Shown: positions 17,053 through 26,192 of the stretch, piece by piece
Layout: each line of letters begins with the position of its first letter
Position numbering within the stretch: position 1 is the first letter of the stretch
Assembly: GCF_000724085.1 (NCBI RefSeq)
Contig: NZ_CCDL010000003.1
Coordinates: 558,001-622,000 of the forward strand
Length of the DNA stretch: 64,000 nucleotides
Reading direction: 5' to 3'
Source: Oceanobacillus manasiensis
GTDB taxonomy: Bacteria; Bacillota; Bacilli; Bacillales; Amphibacillaceae
Made by a program: the position numbers and the translations under genes
The notes under the pieces: generated by a model
Told to the model about the DNA's origin: nothing
The model's input: the letters and a program-made list of their open reading frames with translations, nothing else
Databases searched by the model: none

Positions 17053-17994
17053 ATGCAAGGAAATGCCGAAGCAAAAACAGTAGGGACAATTGGTCAAGCA
17101 GTGCGAAAAGATAAAGCCACTGGTGGGTTTAAACGATGGTGTCATCTCCTCTGGCAAAGTAAAACAGGAACTGTTGGTTTTATCATTGTATTATCCGTCG
17201 TGTTGGTAGCCATTTTTGCAGACCTTCTAGTACCACACGATCCTGTAGAAAATAATTTATCGGATATGCTGGCACCCCCATTTTGGATGGATGGCGGGTC
17301 AGCCGCATACTTGCTTGGAACGGATAACCTTGGAAGGGATATTTTAAGCAGAATTATTGTTGGAACTAGGGTTTCATTATTAGTGGGGATATTTTCCGTA
17401 GTACTGGCAGGAATCATTGGTTTACTTGTGGGGCTAGCTGCAGGGTATTACGGAAAGTGGGTAGATACTATTCTAATGAGAATTGTAGATTCCTTTCTTG
17501 CCATACCAAGTATTCTGTTTATTCTCGTTGTATTGGCGGTCTTTGAGCCAAGTATTATGACCCTGATTGTCGTCATTGGTTTAACCAATTGGGTTTCTTA
17601 TGCCCGAGTAGTAAGAAGTGAAGTACTGAGTGTGAAGGAGAGAGACTTTGTACGTGCCTCTTACTCCATTGGAACAAAAGATACTACGATAATCAGGAAA
17701 CATATTGTGCCCAACATCATTTCTTCCTTTATCGTTATTTCCGCATTAAGCGTAGCGACTACAATTATACTTGAAGCCTCACTAAGCTTTCTTGGATTAG
17801 GGATTCAGCCACCTGACGTATCATGGGGAGCTATGCTTACTGATGGGCGGAATTATTTAGCTACCAATTGGTGGATAGCGACTTTCCCTGGGATTGCTAT
17901 CACAATTACAGTACTGGGCATTATTTTCCTCGGTGACTGGTTACGAGATGTGCTTGATCCCCGAAACTATTTCAGTAAAAAAGGAGGAGCTTAG
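17053..17994 (+). CDS. Oligopeptide-type ABC transporter permease (DppC/OppC family)
   Basis: A 313-aa permease partner with an N-terminal cytoplasmic extension, then six helices. The block LGTDNLGRDILSRIIVGTRVSLLVG and the EAA loop YARVVRSEVLSVKERDFVRASYSIG identify DppC, as does the ending GDWLRDVLDPRN. AGGAGG site just before the ATG. The next gene starts 1 bp after its stop. Confidence 0.92.
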   Translation: MQGNAEAKTVGTIGQAVRKDKATGGFKRWCHLLWQSKTGTVGFIIVLSVVLVAIFADLLVPHDPVENNLSDMLAPPFWMDGGSAAYLLGTDNLGRDILSRIIVGTRVSLLVGIFSVVLAGIIGLLVGLAAGYYGKWVDTILMRIVDSFLAIPSILFILVVLAVFEPSIMTLIVVIGLTNWVSYARVVRSEVLSVKERDFVRASYSIGTKDTTIIRKHIVPNIISSFIVISALSVATTIILEASLSFLGLGIQPPDVSWGAMLTDGRNYLATNWWIATFPGIAITITVLGIIFLGDWLRDVLDPRNYFSKKGGA

Positions 17995-17995
17995 T

Positions 17996-18982
17996 ATGAC
18001 AGAGAATCTATTGGAAGTTAAAAATTTGCATACGCATTTTTTCACGGAAAATGGTGTGATTCCTTCTGTGAACGGTGTATCCTTTTCGGTCAAAAAAGGG
18101 GAGGTCATTGGGATTGTTGGAGAATCAGGATGTGGGAAGAGTGTCACATCCTTATCTATTCTTCAACTTATTAATAAACCAGGAAAGATTGTGGAAGGTG
18201 AGATAAGGTTTCACGAAAAGGACTTAACCACATTCTCCGAAAAGGAAATACGTAAAATACGGGGTAATAAAATTTCAATGATTTTTCAAGAACCATTGAC
18301 TTCGCTAAACCCTGTTTTCACGATTGGTCATCAAATCTCCGAGGCAATTCGCCTCCATCAAGATGTAGATAAGAAGGAAGCAAAGCAACGAAGTATCTCT
18401 CTTTTACGCAAAGTAGGAATGGCAAATCCAGAACGCCAGTATCATGCCTTTCCTCACTTGCTTAGTGGTGGAATGCGCCAGCGTGTAATGATTGCTATGG
18501 CGCTTTCGTGCAACCCGGAACTTTTGATTGCTGATGAACCGACTACAGCACTAGATGTGACCATTCAAAAGCAGATATTAAAGCTAATGAAAAATCTAAG
18601 TAATGAGCTTAATACCTCAATTATTTTAATAACACATGACTTAGGTGTTATTGCAGAAATGGTGGACAGAGTTGTTGTTATGTATGGTGGAGAGATTGTC
18701 GAAGAAAATGACGTATATAGTTTATTTGAAAATCCCAAGCATCCTTACACAAAAGGTTTATTGAACAGTACACCAAAAATTCATCAACTCAAGGAAAAAC
18801 TGCAATCTATTGAAGGAAACGTACCAACGCCAGATCAGCTACCATCAGGTTGTAATTTCCAAGATCGATGTCCGTTTGCAATGGATAAGTGTCGAGAACT
18901 ATCACCAAATCTAGTTGCTTCTACCGATGGATCTTCCGTCCGTTGCTGGCTACATCAGGAAAAGGAAGTGGTGAATGTATGA
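17996..18982 (+). CDS. Oligopeptide-type ABC transporter ATPase (DppD/OppD family)
   Basis: A 328-aa ATP-binding subunit: Walker [10 protein letters not shown]-loop [11 protein letters not shown], signature LSGGMRQRV, Walker [14 protein letters not shown]-loop THD. The C-terminal oligopeptide extension has a cysteine cluster ([14 protein letters not shown]) seen in family members that may hold an iron-sulfur cluster. The ATG at 17996, behind AAGGAGGAG, is the true start; a frame 34 codons longer runs into the permease gene. Its TGA overlaps the next ATG (ATGA). Confidence 0.92.
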   Translation: MTENLLEVKNLHTHFFTENGVIPSVNGVSFSVKKGEVIGIVGESGCGKSVTSLSILQLINKPGKIVEGEIRFHEKDLTTFSEKEIRKIRGNKISMIFQEPLTSLNPVFTIGHQISEAIRLHQDVDKKEAKQRSISLLRKVGMANPERQYHAFPHLLSGGMRQRVMIAMALSCNPELLIADEPTTALDVTIQKQILKLMKNLSNELNTSIILITHDLGVIAEMVDRVVVMYGGEIVEENDVYSLFENPKHPYTKGLLNSTPKIHQLKEKLQSIEGNVPTPDQLPSGCNFQDRCPFAMDKCRELSPNLVASTDGSSVRCWLHQEKEVVNV

Positions 18983-19992
18983 CCCAACAGGTGCAAAAGA
19001 AACAAAGTTTAATGAAAGCTCCCTTACTTGAGGTAAAGGAACTTTCAAAGCACTTTGTTGTATCTACTAATCTATTTGGGAAGCCAAAGGAAAGTGTCAA
19101 GGCAGTGAATGGAGTGAATCTATCACTGAAAAAGGGAGAAACACTCGGAATTGTCGGGGAATCTGGCTGTGGTAAATCTACAATGGGAAACACTATTCTT
19201 AGACTAATTGAACCCACCAAAGGCAGCATCTTTTTTGAAGGGCAAGATGTACTAAACATGACGTCAACACAGCTGCAAAAAATGCGGAAAGAGGTTCAAA
19301 TGATTTTTCAAGATCCTTTCTCTTCCTTAAATCCAAGGATGAGGGTATTTGATATTATTGCCGAACCATTGCGAACCCATAAAGCGGCAGTCGGTAAAGA
19401 ATTGCAGCAGAGAGTTTATGAGCTTCTCAATCTTGTAGGGCTCGATCACTCTCAGGCAAATCGTTTCCCCCATCAGTTTAGTGGTGGTCAAAGACAACGA
19501 ATTGGTATCGCTCGGGCTATTGCTTTAAAACCCAAATTAATTGTTTGTGACGAACCCGTTTCTGCTTTGGATGTTTCGATTCAGGCACAAATACTGAATC
19601 TTTTATTAGAACTTAAGGAAAAGCTGCAGCTAACTTTAATATTTATTGGACATGGCATACCTGCTGTGAAATATATCAGCGACAGGATTGCTGTGATGTA
19701 TATGGGAGAAATCGTGGAAATGGCTGATAAAGAAAGTCTATTTGCAAATACACGGCATCCCTACACCCAAGGGCTTATTTCAGCGGTTCCAATTCCAGAC
19801 CCTTCCTTAAGAGAAGTATCCGAGCAGGTAATCCTCGAAAAGGATTTGCCGGATCAGCGCAACCTGCCAAAAGGATGTAGTTTTTACTCGCGCTGCCCAT
19901 TTGCAACAGAAAAATGTAAAGGGCAAAAACCGGAATTGAAAGCAAATGAAGAAGGACATCTTGTAGCTTGTCATTATCCATTGCATGCATAA
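18979..19992 (+). CDS. Oligopeptide-type ABC transporter ATPase (DppF/OppF family)
   Basis: A 337-aa second ATPase: Walker [10 protein letters not shown], signature FSGGQRQRI, Walker B LIVCDEPVSALD. In the H-loop the usual THD reads IGHGIPAVKYISD, so the histidine is kept but the following Asp is Gly. A cysteine cluster GCSFYSRCPFATEKC ends the protein. The start at 18979 overlaps the previous stop by four bases, implying translational coupling; a longer frame from 18889 lies within the upstream gene. Confidence 0.9.
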   Translation: MTQQVQKKQSLMKAPLLEVKELSKHFVVSTNLFGKPKESVKAVNGVNLSLKKGETLGIVGESGCGKSTMGNTILRLIEPTKGSIFFEGQDVLNMTSTQLQKMRKEVQMIFQDPFSSLNPRMRVFDIIAEPLRTHKAAVGKELQQRVYELLNLVGLDHSQANRFPHQFSGGQRQRIGIARAIALKPKLIVCDEPVSALDVSIQAQILNLLLELKEKLQLTLIFIGHGIPAVKYISDRIAVMYMGEIVEMADKESLFANTRHPYTQGLISAVPIPDPSLREVSEQVILEKDLPDQRNLPKGCSFYSRCPFATEKCKGQKPELKANEEGHLVACHYPLHA

Positions 19993-20011
19993 AAAAGGAG
20001 GAAAAGAAATT

Positions 20012-21139
20012 ATGAAAATAATCGTTGTTGGAACCGGAATTGTTGGATCAAGTGCAGCTTATCATCTTGCCAAAAGTGGAGTAGAGGTTGTGATGATAGA
20101 CCGAATTGAGGAGGGGAAGGCAACTTCTGCGGGGGCTGGCATCGTCTGTCCGTGGATATCCCGTGTAGATGATCCAGATTGGTACCAAATTGCGAAACGT
20201 GGTGCCAGGTTCTATCCAGACCTCATTGAACAGTTAGAACAAGATGGGGAGACAGAAACAGGTTATAAAAAAGTCGGTGCGCTTAGTGTTAGCTCAGATC
20301 CCGCCAAACTGGACGTTGTAGAGAAACGAGTTAGAAAGAAACAAGAAGAAGCTCCTGAAGCAGGTGAAATCCAAAGATTAGATGCAACACAAGCACAAGC
20401 AATGTTTCCAGCCCTTGCTGATGATTTGGAAGCTGTCTATGTCCCTGGCGCTGCTCGTATAGATGGTGGCTATTTACGAGATGCGCTAAAACGGGCTTCT
20501 CAAAAACACGGTGCACGTTTAATTGAAGGAGAGGCAATACTCCATATGTCCGAGAAAAAGATAACGGGTGTCAGCGTAAATGGTGAAACCATTAATGCTG
20601 ATAAAGTACTTATCACAGCAGGAGCATGGGCACCAGAATTATTAAAGCCACTGGGACTGGAACTGGCGATGGAACCACAGCGTGGACAAATTGCCCATAT
20701 CAATCTACCTGAACAGGATACGTCAGATTGGCCAGTTGTGTTACCGCAAACTAGCCATTACATGTTGGCGTTTGATGATTCTCGTGTTGTGGCCGGTGCC
20801 ACAAGAGAAACCGGGTCTGGATTCGATTATAGATTAACAGCTGGAGGTGTGCACGAAGTATTGGGCGCCGCTTTAGATGTTGCACCTGGTTTGAATGCTG
20901 GAACACTAAAAGAAGTACGTATTGGTTTTCGACCGATGGGACCAGATATTCTCCCATTAGTAGGAGCTGTTGACGCCATTGCCGGATTATACATGGCGAA
21001 CGGATTGGGGGCCTCTGGATTAACGATGGGTCCTTATGTTGGTACATTGGCAGCAGAATTAATGATGGATGGACTAATAGAACTGGACATGAGCCCATAT
21101 CAGCCAATGCGAGCAATTTCAGTAAAAGAAACAATTTAG
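20012..21139 (+). CDS. FAD-dependent oxidoreductase, DAO family (glycine oxidase/D-amino-acid dehydrogenase-like)
   Basis: A 375-aa flavoenzyme of the DAO superfamily that oxidises the C-N bond of an amino acid or N-substituted glycine to a keto acid. The N-terminus IIVVGTGIVGSSAAYHLAKSG is the FAD Rossmann motif with acceptor Asp in VVMIDR; KVLITAGAWAPELL and the C-terminal IGFRPMGPDILPLVGAV with GLGASGLTMGP are the second FAD block. AAAGGAGG precedes the ATG at 20012. Because malate synthase follows directly, glyoxylate is a plausible product, as from glycine, sarcosine or an N-carboxymethyl amino acid; this is inference. Confidence 0.85.
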   Translation: MKIIVVGTGIVGSSAAYHLAKSGVEVVMIDRIEEGKATSAGAGIVCPWISRVDDPDWYQIAKRGARFYPDLIEQLEQDGETETGYKKVGALSVSSDPAKLDVVEKRVRKKQEEAPEAGEIQRLDATQAQAMFPALADDLEAVYVPGAARIDGGYLRDALKRASQKHGARLIEGEAILHMSEKKITGVSVNGETINADKVLITAGAWAPELLKPLGLELAMEPQRGQIAHINLPEQDTSDWPVVLPQTSHYMLAFDDSRVVAGATRETGSGFDYRLTAGGVHEVLGAALDVAPGLNAGTLKEVRIGFRPMGPDILPLVGAVDAIAGLYMANGLGASGLTMGPYVGTLAAELMMDGLIELDMSPYQPMRAISVKETI

Positions 21140-21163
21140 CACTTACATGAGAGGCTGATAGAA

Positions 21164-23332
21164 ATGACAACATACAAAAAAATAGGTACATTACAAGTGG
21201 AAGAAGGGTTATATCACTTTCTGCAAGAAGAGGTCTTAATCGATTTCGATCTTAATCAAAACAAATTTTGGAACGACTTTTCTTGCCTAGTGAGTGAGCT
21301 GACGCCTGAAAATGAGGAGTTACTTAAGAAAAGAAAACAATTACAGACAGCAATTAATGACTGGCATGTTGCAAATCCTACGTTTAATCAAAAGCAATAT
21401 AAGCAGTTTCTTGAAGCAATCGGATACTTAGAAAAGGAACCTGAAACAGTGAATATTACCACTGATAATGTGGATGATGAGATAACTATTGCAGGGCCCC
21501 AACTAGTTGTTCCTGTAAACAACGCACGCTATGCCATTAATGCTGCCAATGCTCGATGGGGAAGTCTATATGATGCTTTGTATGGGACGGACGTAATACC
21601 AGAAACAGATGGAGCTGAAAAAGGTTCGAGTTATAACCCTAAACGAGGAGAAAAGGTAGTCGCTTTCGGGCGAAGCCTTTTAGATCAATTTCTCCCATTG
21701 GTAAAAGGAAGTCATCACAATGTAAATGGGTATTTCATCGGGGAAGGAGGACTGGTTTTCACACTTGAAGATGGAAGGAGTACTACATTAGAAGAACTCT
21801 CTTTATTCCGTGGCTTTCGTGGAGAAAAAGATAATCCCACTTCCATTCTATTTAGACATCATGGGCTTCATATTGAATTGGTGCGTGACAAGAAGGATCC
21901 AATTGGCAGTCAGGATAAGGCATATGTTAAGGATATTATATTTGAAGCTGCACTCACGACCATAATTGACTGTGAAGACTCAGTTGCAGCAGTTGACGCA
22001 GAGGATAAGCTGGATGTCTATCGTAACTGGCTTGGACTCATGAAAGGCAATTTAACTGCTTCCTTTAAGAAGAATGGCAGTATGTTTAAACGATGTTTAC
22101 AAGGTGATAGAGAATATACCGGTTTAAATGATGATAGGTTTACTCTTAGGGGAAGATCTTTATTGTTTATTCGGAATGTTGGACATTTGATGACAACCGA
22201 CGCGATATTAGATGAAGCTGGTAATCCTCTGTTTGAAGGTATACTGGATACCGTCGTAACCAGCCTTATTAGCCTCCACTCGTTGAAAGGAAGAGGGAAG
22301 TATGTCAATTCTAAAACAGGATCTATCTATATTGTTAAACCAAAGATGCATGGCCCTAAGGAAGTGGCATTTAGCAATACATTGTTTAACCGAGTAGAAG
22401 ATTTACTTGGCCTAAAACGGCATACGATTAAAATTGGTGTGATGGATGAGGAAAGAAGGACTTCCCTTAACTTAAAAGCGTGTATGGAGCAAGTAAAAGA
22501 GCGTATTGTGTTTGTAAATACAGGTTTTTTGGATCGTACTGGCGATGAGATTCATACGTCAATGCTTGTTGGTCCGGTTCAAAGAAAGAATGACATGAAG
22601 CATACAGAATGGATCCAAGCCTATGAGGCTTCAAATGTCTCGGCCGCCCTGTCAAGTGGGTTTCAAAAAACAGCGCAGATTGGAAAGGGCATGTGGGCGG
22701 CACCTGAACGTATGAAAGCAATGCTCGAGGAAAAGGTATTGCATCCACAAGCTGGCGCAACAACAGCATGGGTTCCTTCACCTACAGCTGCAACACTACA
22801 TGCTCTTCACTATCATCAAGTAGATGTTCACAAGATTCAGCAGCAGCTATCAAAAAATGAGGTGTCTTCGTATCGTGACAGGCTTTTAAAGATTCCCATA
22901 ATGAAGAATACATCAATTACTGAAGAAGATATAGAACAGGAATTAAACAATAATGTTCAAGGAATACTTGGGTATGTCGTTCGTTGGGTTAATCATGGAA
23001 TTGGTTGTTCAAAAGTCCCTGACATTCACAATATTGGTTTAATGGAGGACCGTGCTACTCTGCGAATTTCCAGTCAACACATCGCAAACTGGCTGCACCA
23101 TGGAGTTTGCACGAAGGGACAGGTCTACGATGCTTTCAAAAATATGGCGAAAGTGGTTGATCAACAGAATCAGTTGGATGCATTCTACGAGCCCATGGCA
23201 AATAACGAAGTAAATTCAATTGCCTTCCAGACCGCATGTAAGCTTGTCTTCGAAGGGAAAAAGCAGTCAAATGGCTATACAGAACCTATTTTGCATGAGG
23301 GACGGAGAGCAAAAAAAGCAGAAAATATGTGA
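21164..23332 (+). CDS. glcB: Malate synthase G
   Basis: Condenses glyoxylate with acetyl-CoA to malate. The 722-aa length is that of isoform G, not the shorter A isoform. Characteristic blocks are VPVNNARYAINAANARWGSLYDALYGTD near the N-terminus, the catalytic core TTIIDCEDSVAAVDAEDK, YRNWLGLMKG, IKIGVMDEERRTSLNLKACM, FVNTGFLDRTGDEIHTSM and the late ADEPTxx-equivalent region GATTAWVPSPTAATLHALHYHQV. No isocitrate lyase is in the window, so the glyoxylate probably comes from catabolism by the neighbouring oxidase rather than from the glyoxylate shunt. Confidence 0.94.
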   Translation: MTTYKKIGTLQVEEGLYHFLQEEVLIDFDLNQNKFWNDFSCLVSELTPENEELLKKRKQLQTAINDWHVANPTFNQKQYKQFLEAIGYLEKEPETVNITTDNVDDEITIAGPQLVVPVNNARYAINAANARWGSLYDALYGTDVIPETDGAEKGSSYNPKRGEKVVAFGRSLLDQFLPLVKGSHHNVNGYFIGEGGLVFTLEDGRSTTLEELSLFRGFRGEKDNPTSILFRHHGLHIELVRDKKDPIGSQDKAYVKDIIFEAALTTIIDCEDSVAAVDAEDKLDVYRNWLGLMKGNLTASFKKNGSMFKRCLQGDREYTGLNDDRFTLRGRSLLFIRNVGHLMTTDAILDEAGNPLFEGILDTVVTSLISLHSLKGRGKYVNSKTGSIYIVKPKMHGPKEVAFSNTLFNRVEDLLGLKRHTIKIGVMDEERRTSLNLKACMEQVKERIVFVNTGFLDRTGDEIHTSMLVGPVQRKNDMKHTEWIQAYEASNVSAALSSGFQKTAQIGKGMWAAPERMKAMLEEKVLHPQAGATTAWVPSPTAATLHALHYHQVDVHKIQQQLSKNEVSSYRDRLLKIPIMKNTSITEEDIEQELNNNVQGILGYVVRWVNHGIGCSKVPDIHNIGLMEDRATLRISSQHIANWLHHGVCTKGQVYDAFKNMAKVVDQQNQLDAFYEPMANNEVNSIAFQTACKLVFEGKKQSNGYTEPILHEGRRAKKAENM

Positions 23333-23354
23333 TGGTGAAATAGAGGGTGAAAAT

Positions 23355-24119
23355 GTGAAATTTGTTAGATACACAGATAAAAATCAAGTGTTTCAGGGGG
23401 TTTTGGAAAACGACAGAATCCTCCAAATCTCTGGGGACCTCTTCAGCAACTGGACGAAAACAAATATGGTTCACCAACTTAGTGAAGTGAAACTACTTGC
23501 ACCACTAATACCCAATCAAATTATAGGTATTGGGGCGAATTATGTAGCAAGTGAAGAAGAATTACCTAGAGAATCTGTACAACATCCAGTATTCTTTTTT
23601 AAGCCAGTATCTTCCGTAATTGGCACTGGTGAAAACATTGTCATACCAGAGCAGGTTGAAAATGTGAAATTTGAGGCAGAATTGGCTGTTGTTGTTGGAA
23701 AAGAGATTAAACAACTACTACCAGAAGAACCTGTGGAACCATATGTATTTGGTTATACAATCGCAAACGATGTTACAGCACCGGACATGTTTCATCCGGA
23801 TGGCCACTGGACCATTGGAAAAGCCTTTGATACATTTACCCCGATCGGTCCAGTAGTAGAAACCAACCTTGACTTAGATAAGGTTCGAATTGAAGCGAAA
23901 GTCAATGGTGTGAGGAAGCAAAGTAGTCCAACACGTTTGATGATTGTCACCATTGAAGAGATGATCCGTTATTTATCTCATGTGATGACATTACAGCCAG
24001 GAGACGTCATCTTAACGGGAAGTCCTGTCGGTGCAGAAATGGTCGGGGAAAATATAATGGTAGAGTGCACCATTGAAGGTATAGGGACAATACGTAACGA
24101 AACGAAAGGTAGTTATTGA
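23355..24119 (+). CDS. Fumarylacetoacetate hydrolase-family protein (acylpyruvase/oxaloacetate decarboxylase-like)
   Basis: A 254-aa protein of the FAH fold. Metal-binding acids are in VKFEAELAVVVGKE (ExE) and FGYTIANDVTAPD; the C-terminal RYLSHVMTLQPGDVILTGSP is the family signature. Relatives are 2-hydroxyhepta-2,4-diene-1,7-dioate isomerase, acylpyruvase and oxaloacetate tautomerase/decarboxylase. The GTG at 23355 after AGAGGGTG was chosen; the longer frame lies inside glcB. As the last gene of the operon it may act on a keto acid formed in the same pathway, or on oxaloacetate. Confidence 0.85.
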   Translation: MKFVRYTDKNQVFQGVLENDRILQISGDLFSNWTKTNMVHQLSEVKLLAPLIPNQIIGIGANYVASEEELPRESVQHPVFFFKPVSSVIGTGENIVIPEQVENVKFEAELAVVVGKEIKQLLPEEPVEPYVFGYTIANDVTAPDMFHPDGHWTIGKAFDTFTPIGPVVETNLDLDKVRIEAKVNGVRKQSSPTRLMIVTIEEMIRYLSHVMTLQPGDVILTGSPVGAEMVGENIMVECTIEGIGTIRNETKGSY

Positions 24120-24233
24120 TTAAAAACCATATGACTTTTCTGTTACGAGAACTTGTAAGAGGATGAAACAAAAGGATTTTAATAAGAGAAAATTTTCGGT
24201 GAATATATCCTAGTTTCCGAACGTACTTTTGGC

Positions 24234-24280
24234 GTACTATTTCCTGTAGCGCACGGGAAATAGTACCTTTTAATTTTTTT
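24234..24280 (+). terminator. Rho-independent terminator of the malate-synthase operon
   Basis: GTACTATTTCC (24234-24244) pairs perfectly with GGAAATAGTAC (24256-24266), then CTTTTAATTTTTTT. It ends the operon 115 bp after the last stop. Confidence 0.88.
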
Positions 24281-24417
24281 AAATTCGCTGTTGGTGGAGG
24301 AAAGCATGTTGTGCTTCCTCTTCCGTTTATTGTTTTTTAAAACAGATAACTTCTATTACCCAACGACTTCAAAACTTGATTACTATTAACTTATAAATTA
24401 GAGGGGATCATAGAAGG

Positions 24418-25368
24418 CTACTCTTGAGCTAAATTTCCCTCTTTTGAGAAAAAGTCTTTTAAAGCTTGCTTATTTTGATCAAGATCTATATCTAATACAG
24501 CCCCAACATTCACACGTTGGTTTGTAAAAGATCCATCAACAGGAAGTCTCAATGTCTCGACATCTTGGTTTGAAGTCAGTAATCCTTTTCCAATTGAAAA
24601 TAAGGTATTATTACTTATATTTGTATCAACATATCCTGTTGCTACGCCCATTGTTTTTGGTAGATTAACTATGCTATTTATTGAAATAGCCTCATCTTTT
24701 AATTTCGATAGTACTTCCTGTTGACGTCTAACCCTGCCGAAATCACTTTCACTGTCTTTGCGAAAACGTACATAGCCTAAAAGTTCCTCGCCGTGTAATG
24801 TTTGTTCTCCTTTTTCTAGCGTCATTCCAATATTCTTTGACATTCTTTTCGCTACATCTATATTTAGACCGTCTGGGACTATCAAATCTATTATTTTAGG
24901 GAAACCATTAAAGTCGACGGTGGCATAGTAGTTAATGTCGGTATCAAAGTTTTGTTTGATTGTTTGTCTAAGTAACTCAGGTCCACCAAAAGAATAGGCA
25001 GCATTTAACTTATTCATTCCGTATCCAGGTATGTCAACATATATATCGCGCATTAAAGATACTAATTTTACGTCATGCGTATTTTGGTTGTAATAACCAA
25101 TCATTAAGGTGTCTGAACGACCTTGTTCTCCTTCTCTTGCGTCTGATCCAATTAAGAGTACCTTTATCTCCCCAAACTTTACTTCTTCTCCTGTGAAATC
25201 TTGGTGGTTGGATGTAGTACTAGATGTGTTTTCTTTTTTTGCTGCAGATAAACCTTGATTAAATTGGATGATACTGTATGTAATAACAACTCCTACTAAT
25301 AAAACAAAAGTAAGAAAAAATAACTTTATTCTTCTTTTTCTTTTTGATCTCTTCTTTAATCTCCCCAT
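24418..25368 (-). CDS. LytR-CpsA-Psr (LCP) family cell-wall glycopolymer ligase
   Basis: A 316-aa membrane-anchored enzyme that transfers undecaprenyl-linked teichoic-acid-like polymers to peptidoglycan on the outer face. A very basic cytoplasmic tail (about residues 1-14) precedes one membrane helix. The LCP core has VLLIGSDAREGEQGRSDTLMIG, LVSLMRDIYVDIPGYG, NKLNAAYSFGG, GFPKIIDL, and YVRFRKDSESDFGRVRRQQ with the conserved arginines. AAGGAG precedes the ATG. It is divergent from the XRE regulator, with a -35 box inside a shared palindrome. Confidence 0.92.
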   Translation of the reverse strand: MGRLKKRSKRKRRIKLFFLTFVLLVGVVITYSIIQFNQGLSAAKKENTSSTTSNHQDFTGEEVKFGEIKVLLIGSDAREGEQGRSDTLMIGYYNQNTHDVKLVSLMRDIYVDIPGYGMNKLNAAYSFGGPELLRQTIKQNFDTDINYYATVDFNGFPKIIDLIVPDGLNIDVAKRMSKNIGMTLEKGEQTLHGEELLGYVRFRKDSESDFGRVRRQQEVLSKLKDEAISINSIVNLPKTMGVATGYVDTNISNNTLFSIGKGLLTSNQDVETLRLPVDGSFTNQRVNVGAVLDIDLDQNKQALKDFFSKEGNLAQE

Positions 25369-25400
25369 GTAAATGACACTCCTTGTATTAATGTATGTAA

Positions 25401-25429
25401 ACTATATGATAATGTTGACAAAATGTCAA
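25401..25429 (-). promoter_or_regulatory. LCP promoter and overlapping palindrome (operator 1)
   Basis: Palindrome TTGACAAAATGTCAA at 25415-25429. On the minus strand its right half is the -35 TTGACA (25429-25424), followed after exactly 17 bp by the -10 TATAGT (25406-25401). A factor bound here would cover the -35. Confidence 0.75.
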
Positions 25430-25469
25430 AACAATAAATTCTTGTAAAATTAAATGCTTGATCAATAGA

Positions 25470-25498
25470 TTGACAAAATGTCAACGATGTTGTAAATT
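25470..25498 (+). promoter_or_regulatory. XRE-gene promoter and overlapping palindrome (operator 2)
   Basis: An identical palindrome TTGACAAAATGTCAA at 25470-25484. Its left half is the -35 TTGACA (25470-25475), with -10 TAAATT (25493-25498) 17 bp later. The two palindromes are 55 bp apart, near five helical turns, so proteins bound to both would face the same side. Confidence 0.75.
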
Positions 25499-25546
25499 GC
25501 GATATAGATGAGACAATCAAGATAAAATGGGTAGGTGAACACATTA

Positions 25547-26179
25547 ATGACTACGGAATTTGGTGGATTTCTAAAAAAGCAATTACAGATAAATGGTCTT
25601 ACGATGCGTAAATTTAGTGAAATGACCAATATAGAAACTTCTAGTATATCTAGGATTATTAATGGTAAGAGGAAAGCTAACATTCATCATTTAAGGGCAT
25701 TTGCTGAAGCCTTAAATATGCCAATAAAGGAGCTTTTAAGGGCTGCTGGTTATGCAGATAATTCTATTTCGAATAATAATGAGGAAAAAGTAGAAAAGCA
25801 TATCCAACATCTACTCCAAGTTATTGAGACATCCGAAACAGTTCATTCTGATTTTTCCATTGATCTTCTGGAAAAGCAATTGAAAAATCACAGACAACAC
25901 GCAATAACAGAAGAGGGACAGGATACTATAAGAGAGAAATTTAAAAGTAAGATAAAGAGTATCGGAGCTGCAGGGCCGTTTATTCAACAATTAGAAAAAA
26001 TGTATGATCAGTTTACTTCTGGGAATGTAACGATAAAGCATCAGCTCGTAATGGGCGGAGCTCTGTTGTACTTTGTTTTGACAGTTGATTTAATACCCGA
26101 CTATCTTTTCCCGATTGGTTATATTGATGATGCTATCGCTGTTCAGTTATCTATGAGCATGTTGTCTAAACAAGGGTAA
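25547..26179 (+). CDS. XRE-family regulator fused to a DUF1232 (YkvA-like) domain
   Basis: A 210-aa protein: an XRE helix-turn-helix at about residues 5-65 (LTMRKFSEMTNIETSSISRII, ALNMPIKELLRAAG), a linker, and a C-terminal DUF1232 segment with a hydrophobic stretch GALLYFVLTVDLIPDYLFPIGYIDDA. DUF1232 proteins are small membrane-associated domains; the DLIPD motif is typical. The ATG at 25547 has AGGTGA at good spacing; a GTG at 25535 does not. It could be a membrane-tethered repressor acting on the twin palindromes. The rodA-like gene starts 13 bp later. Confidence 0.8.
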   Translation: MTTEFGGFLKKQLQINGLTMRKFSEMTNIETSSISRIINGKRKANIHHLRAFAEALNMPIKELLRAAGYADNSISNNNEEKVEKHIQHLLQVIETSETVHSDFSIDLLEKQLKNHRQHAITEEGQDTIREKFKSKIKSIGAAGPFIQQLEKMYDQFTSGNVTIKHQLVMGGALLYFVLTVDLIPDYLFPIGYIDDAIAVQLSMSMLSKQG

Positions 26180-26192
26180 GGTATGACCTATT

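Noticed and set aside
22467-22781. 104-codon minus-strand frame within the malate synthase gene
   Set aside because: It lies wholly inside a highly conserved gene, without a ribosome site or known motif.
25415-25484. LexA or Fur boxes between the LCP and XRE genes
   Set aside because: The palindromes read TTGACA-N3-TGTCAA, which matches neither GAAC-N4-GTTC nor the Fur pattern; they are better explained as operators over -35 boxes.
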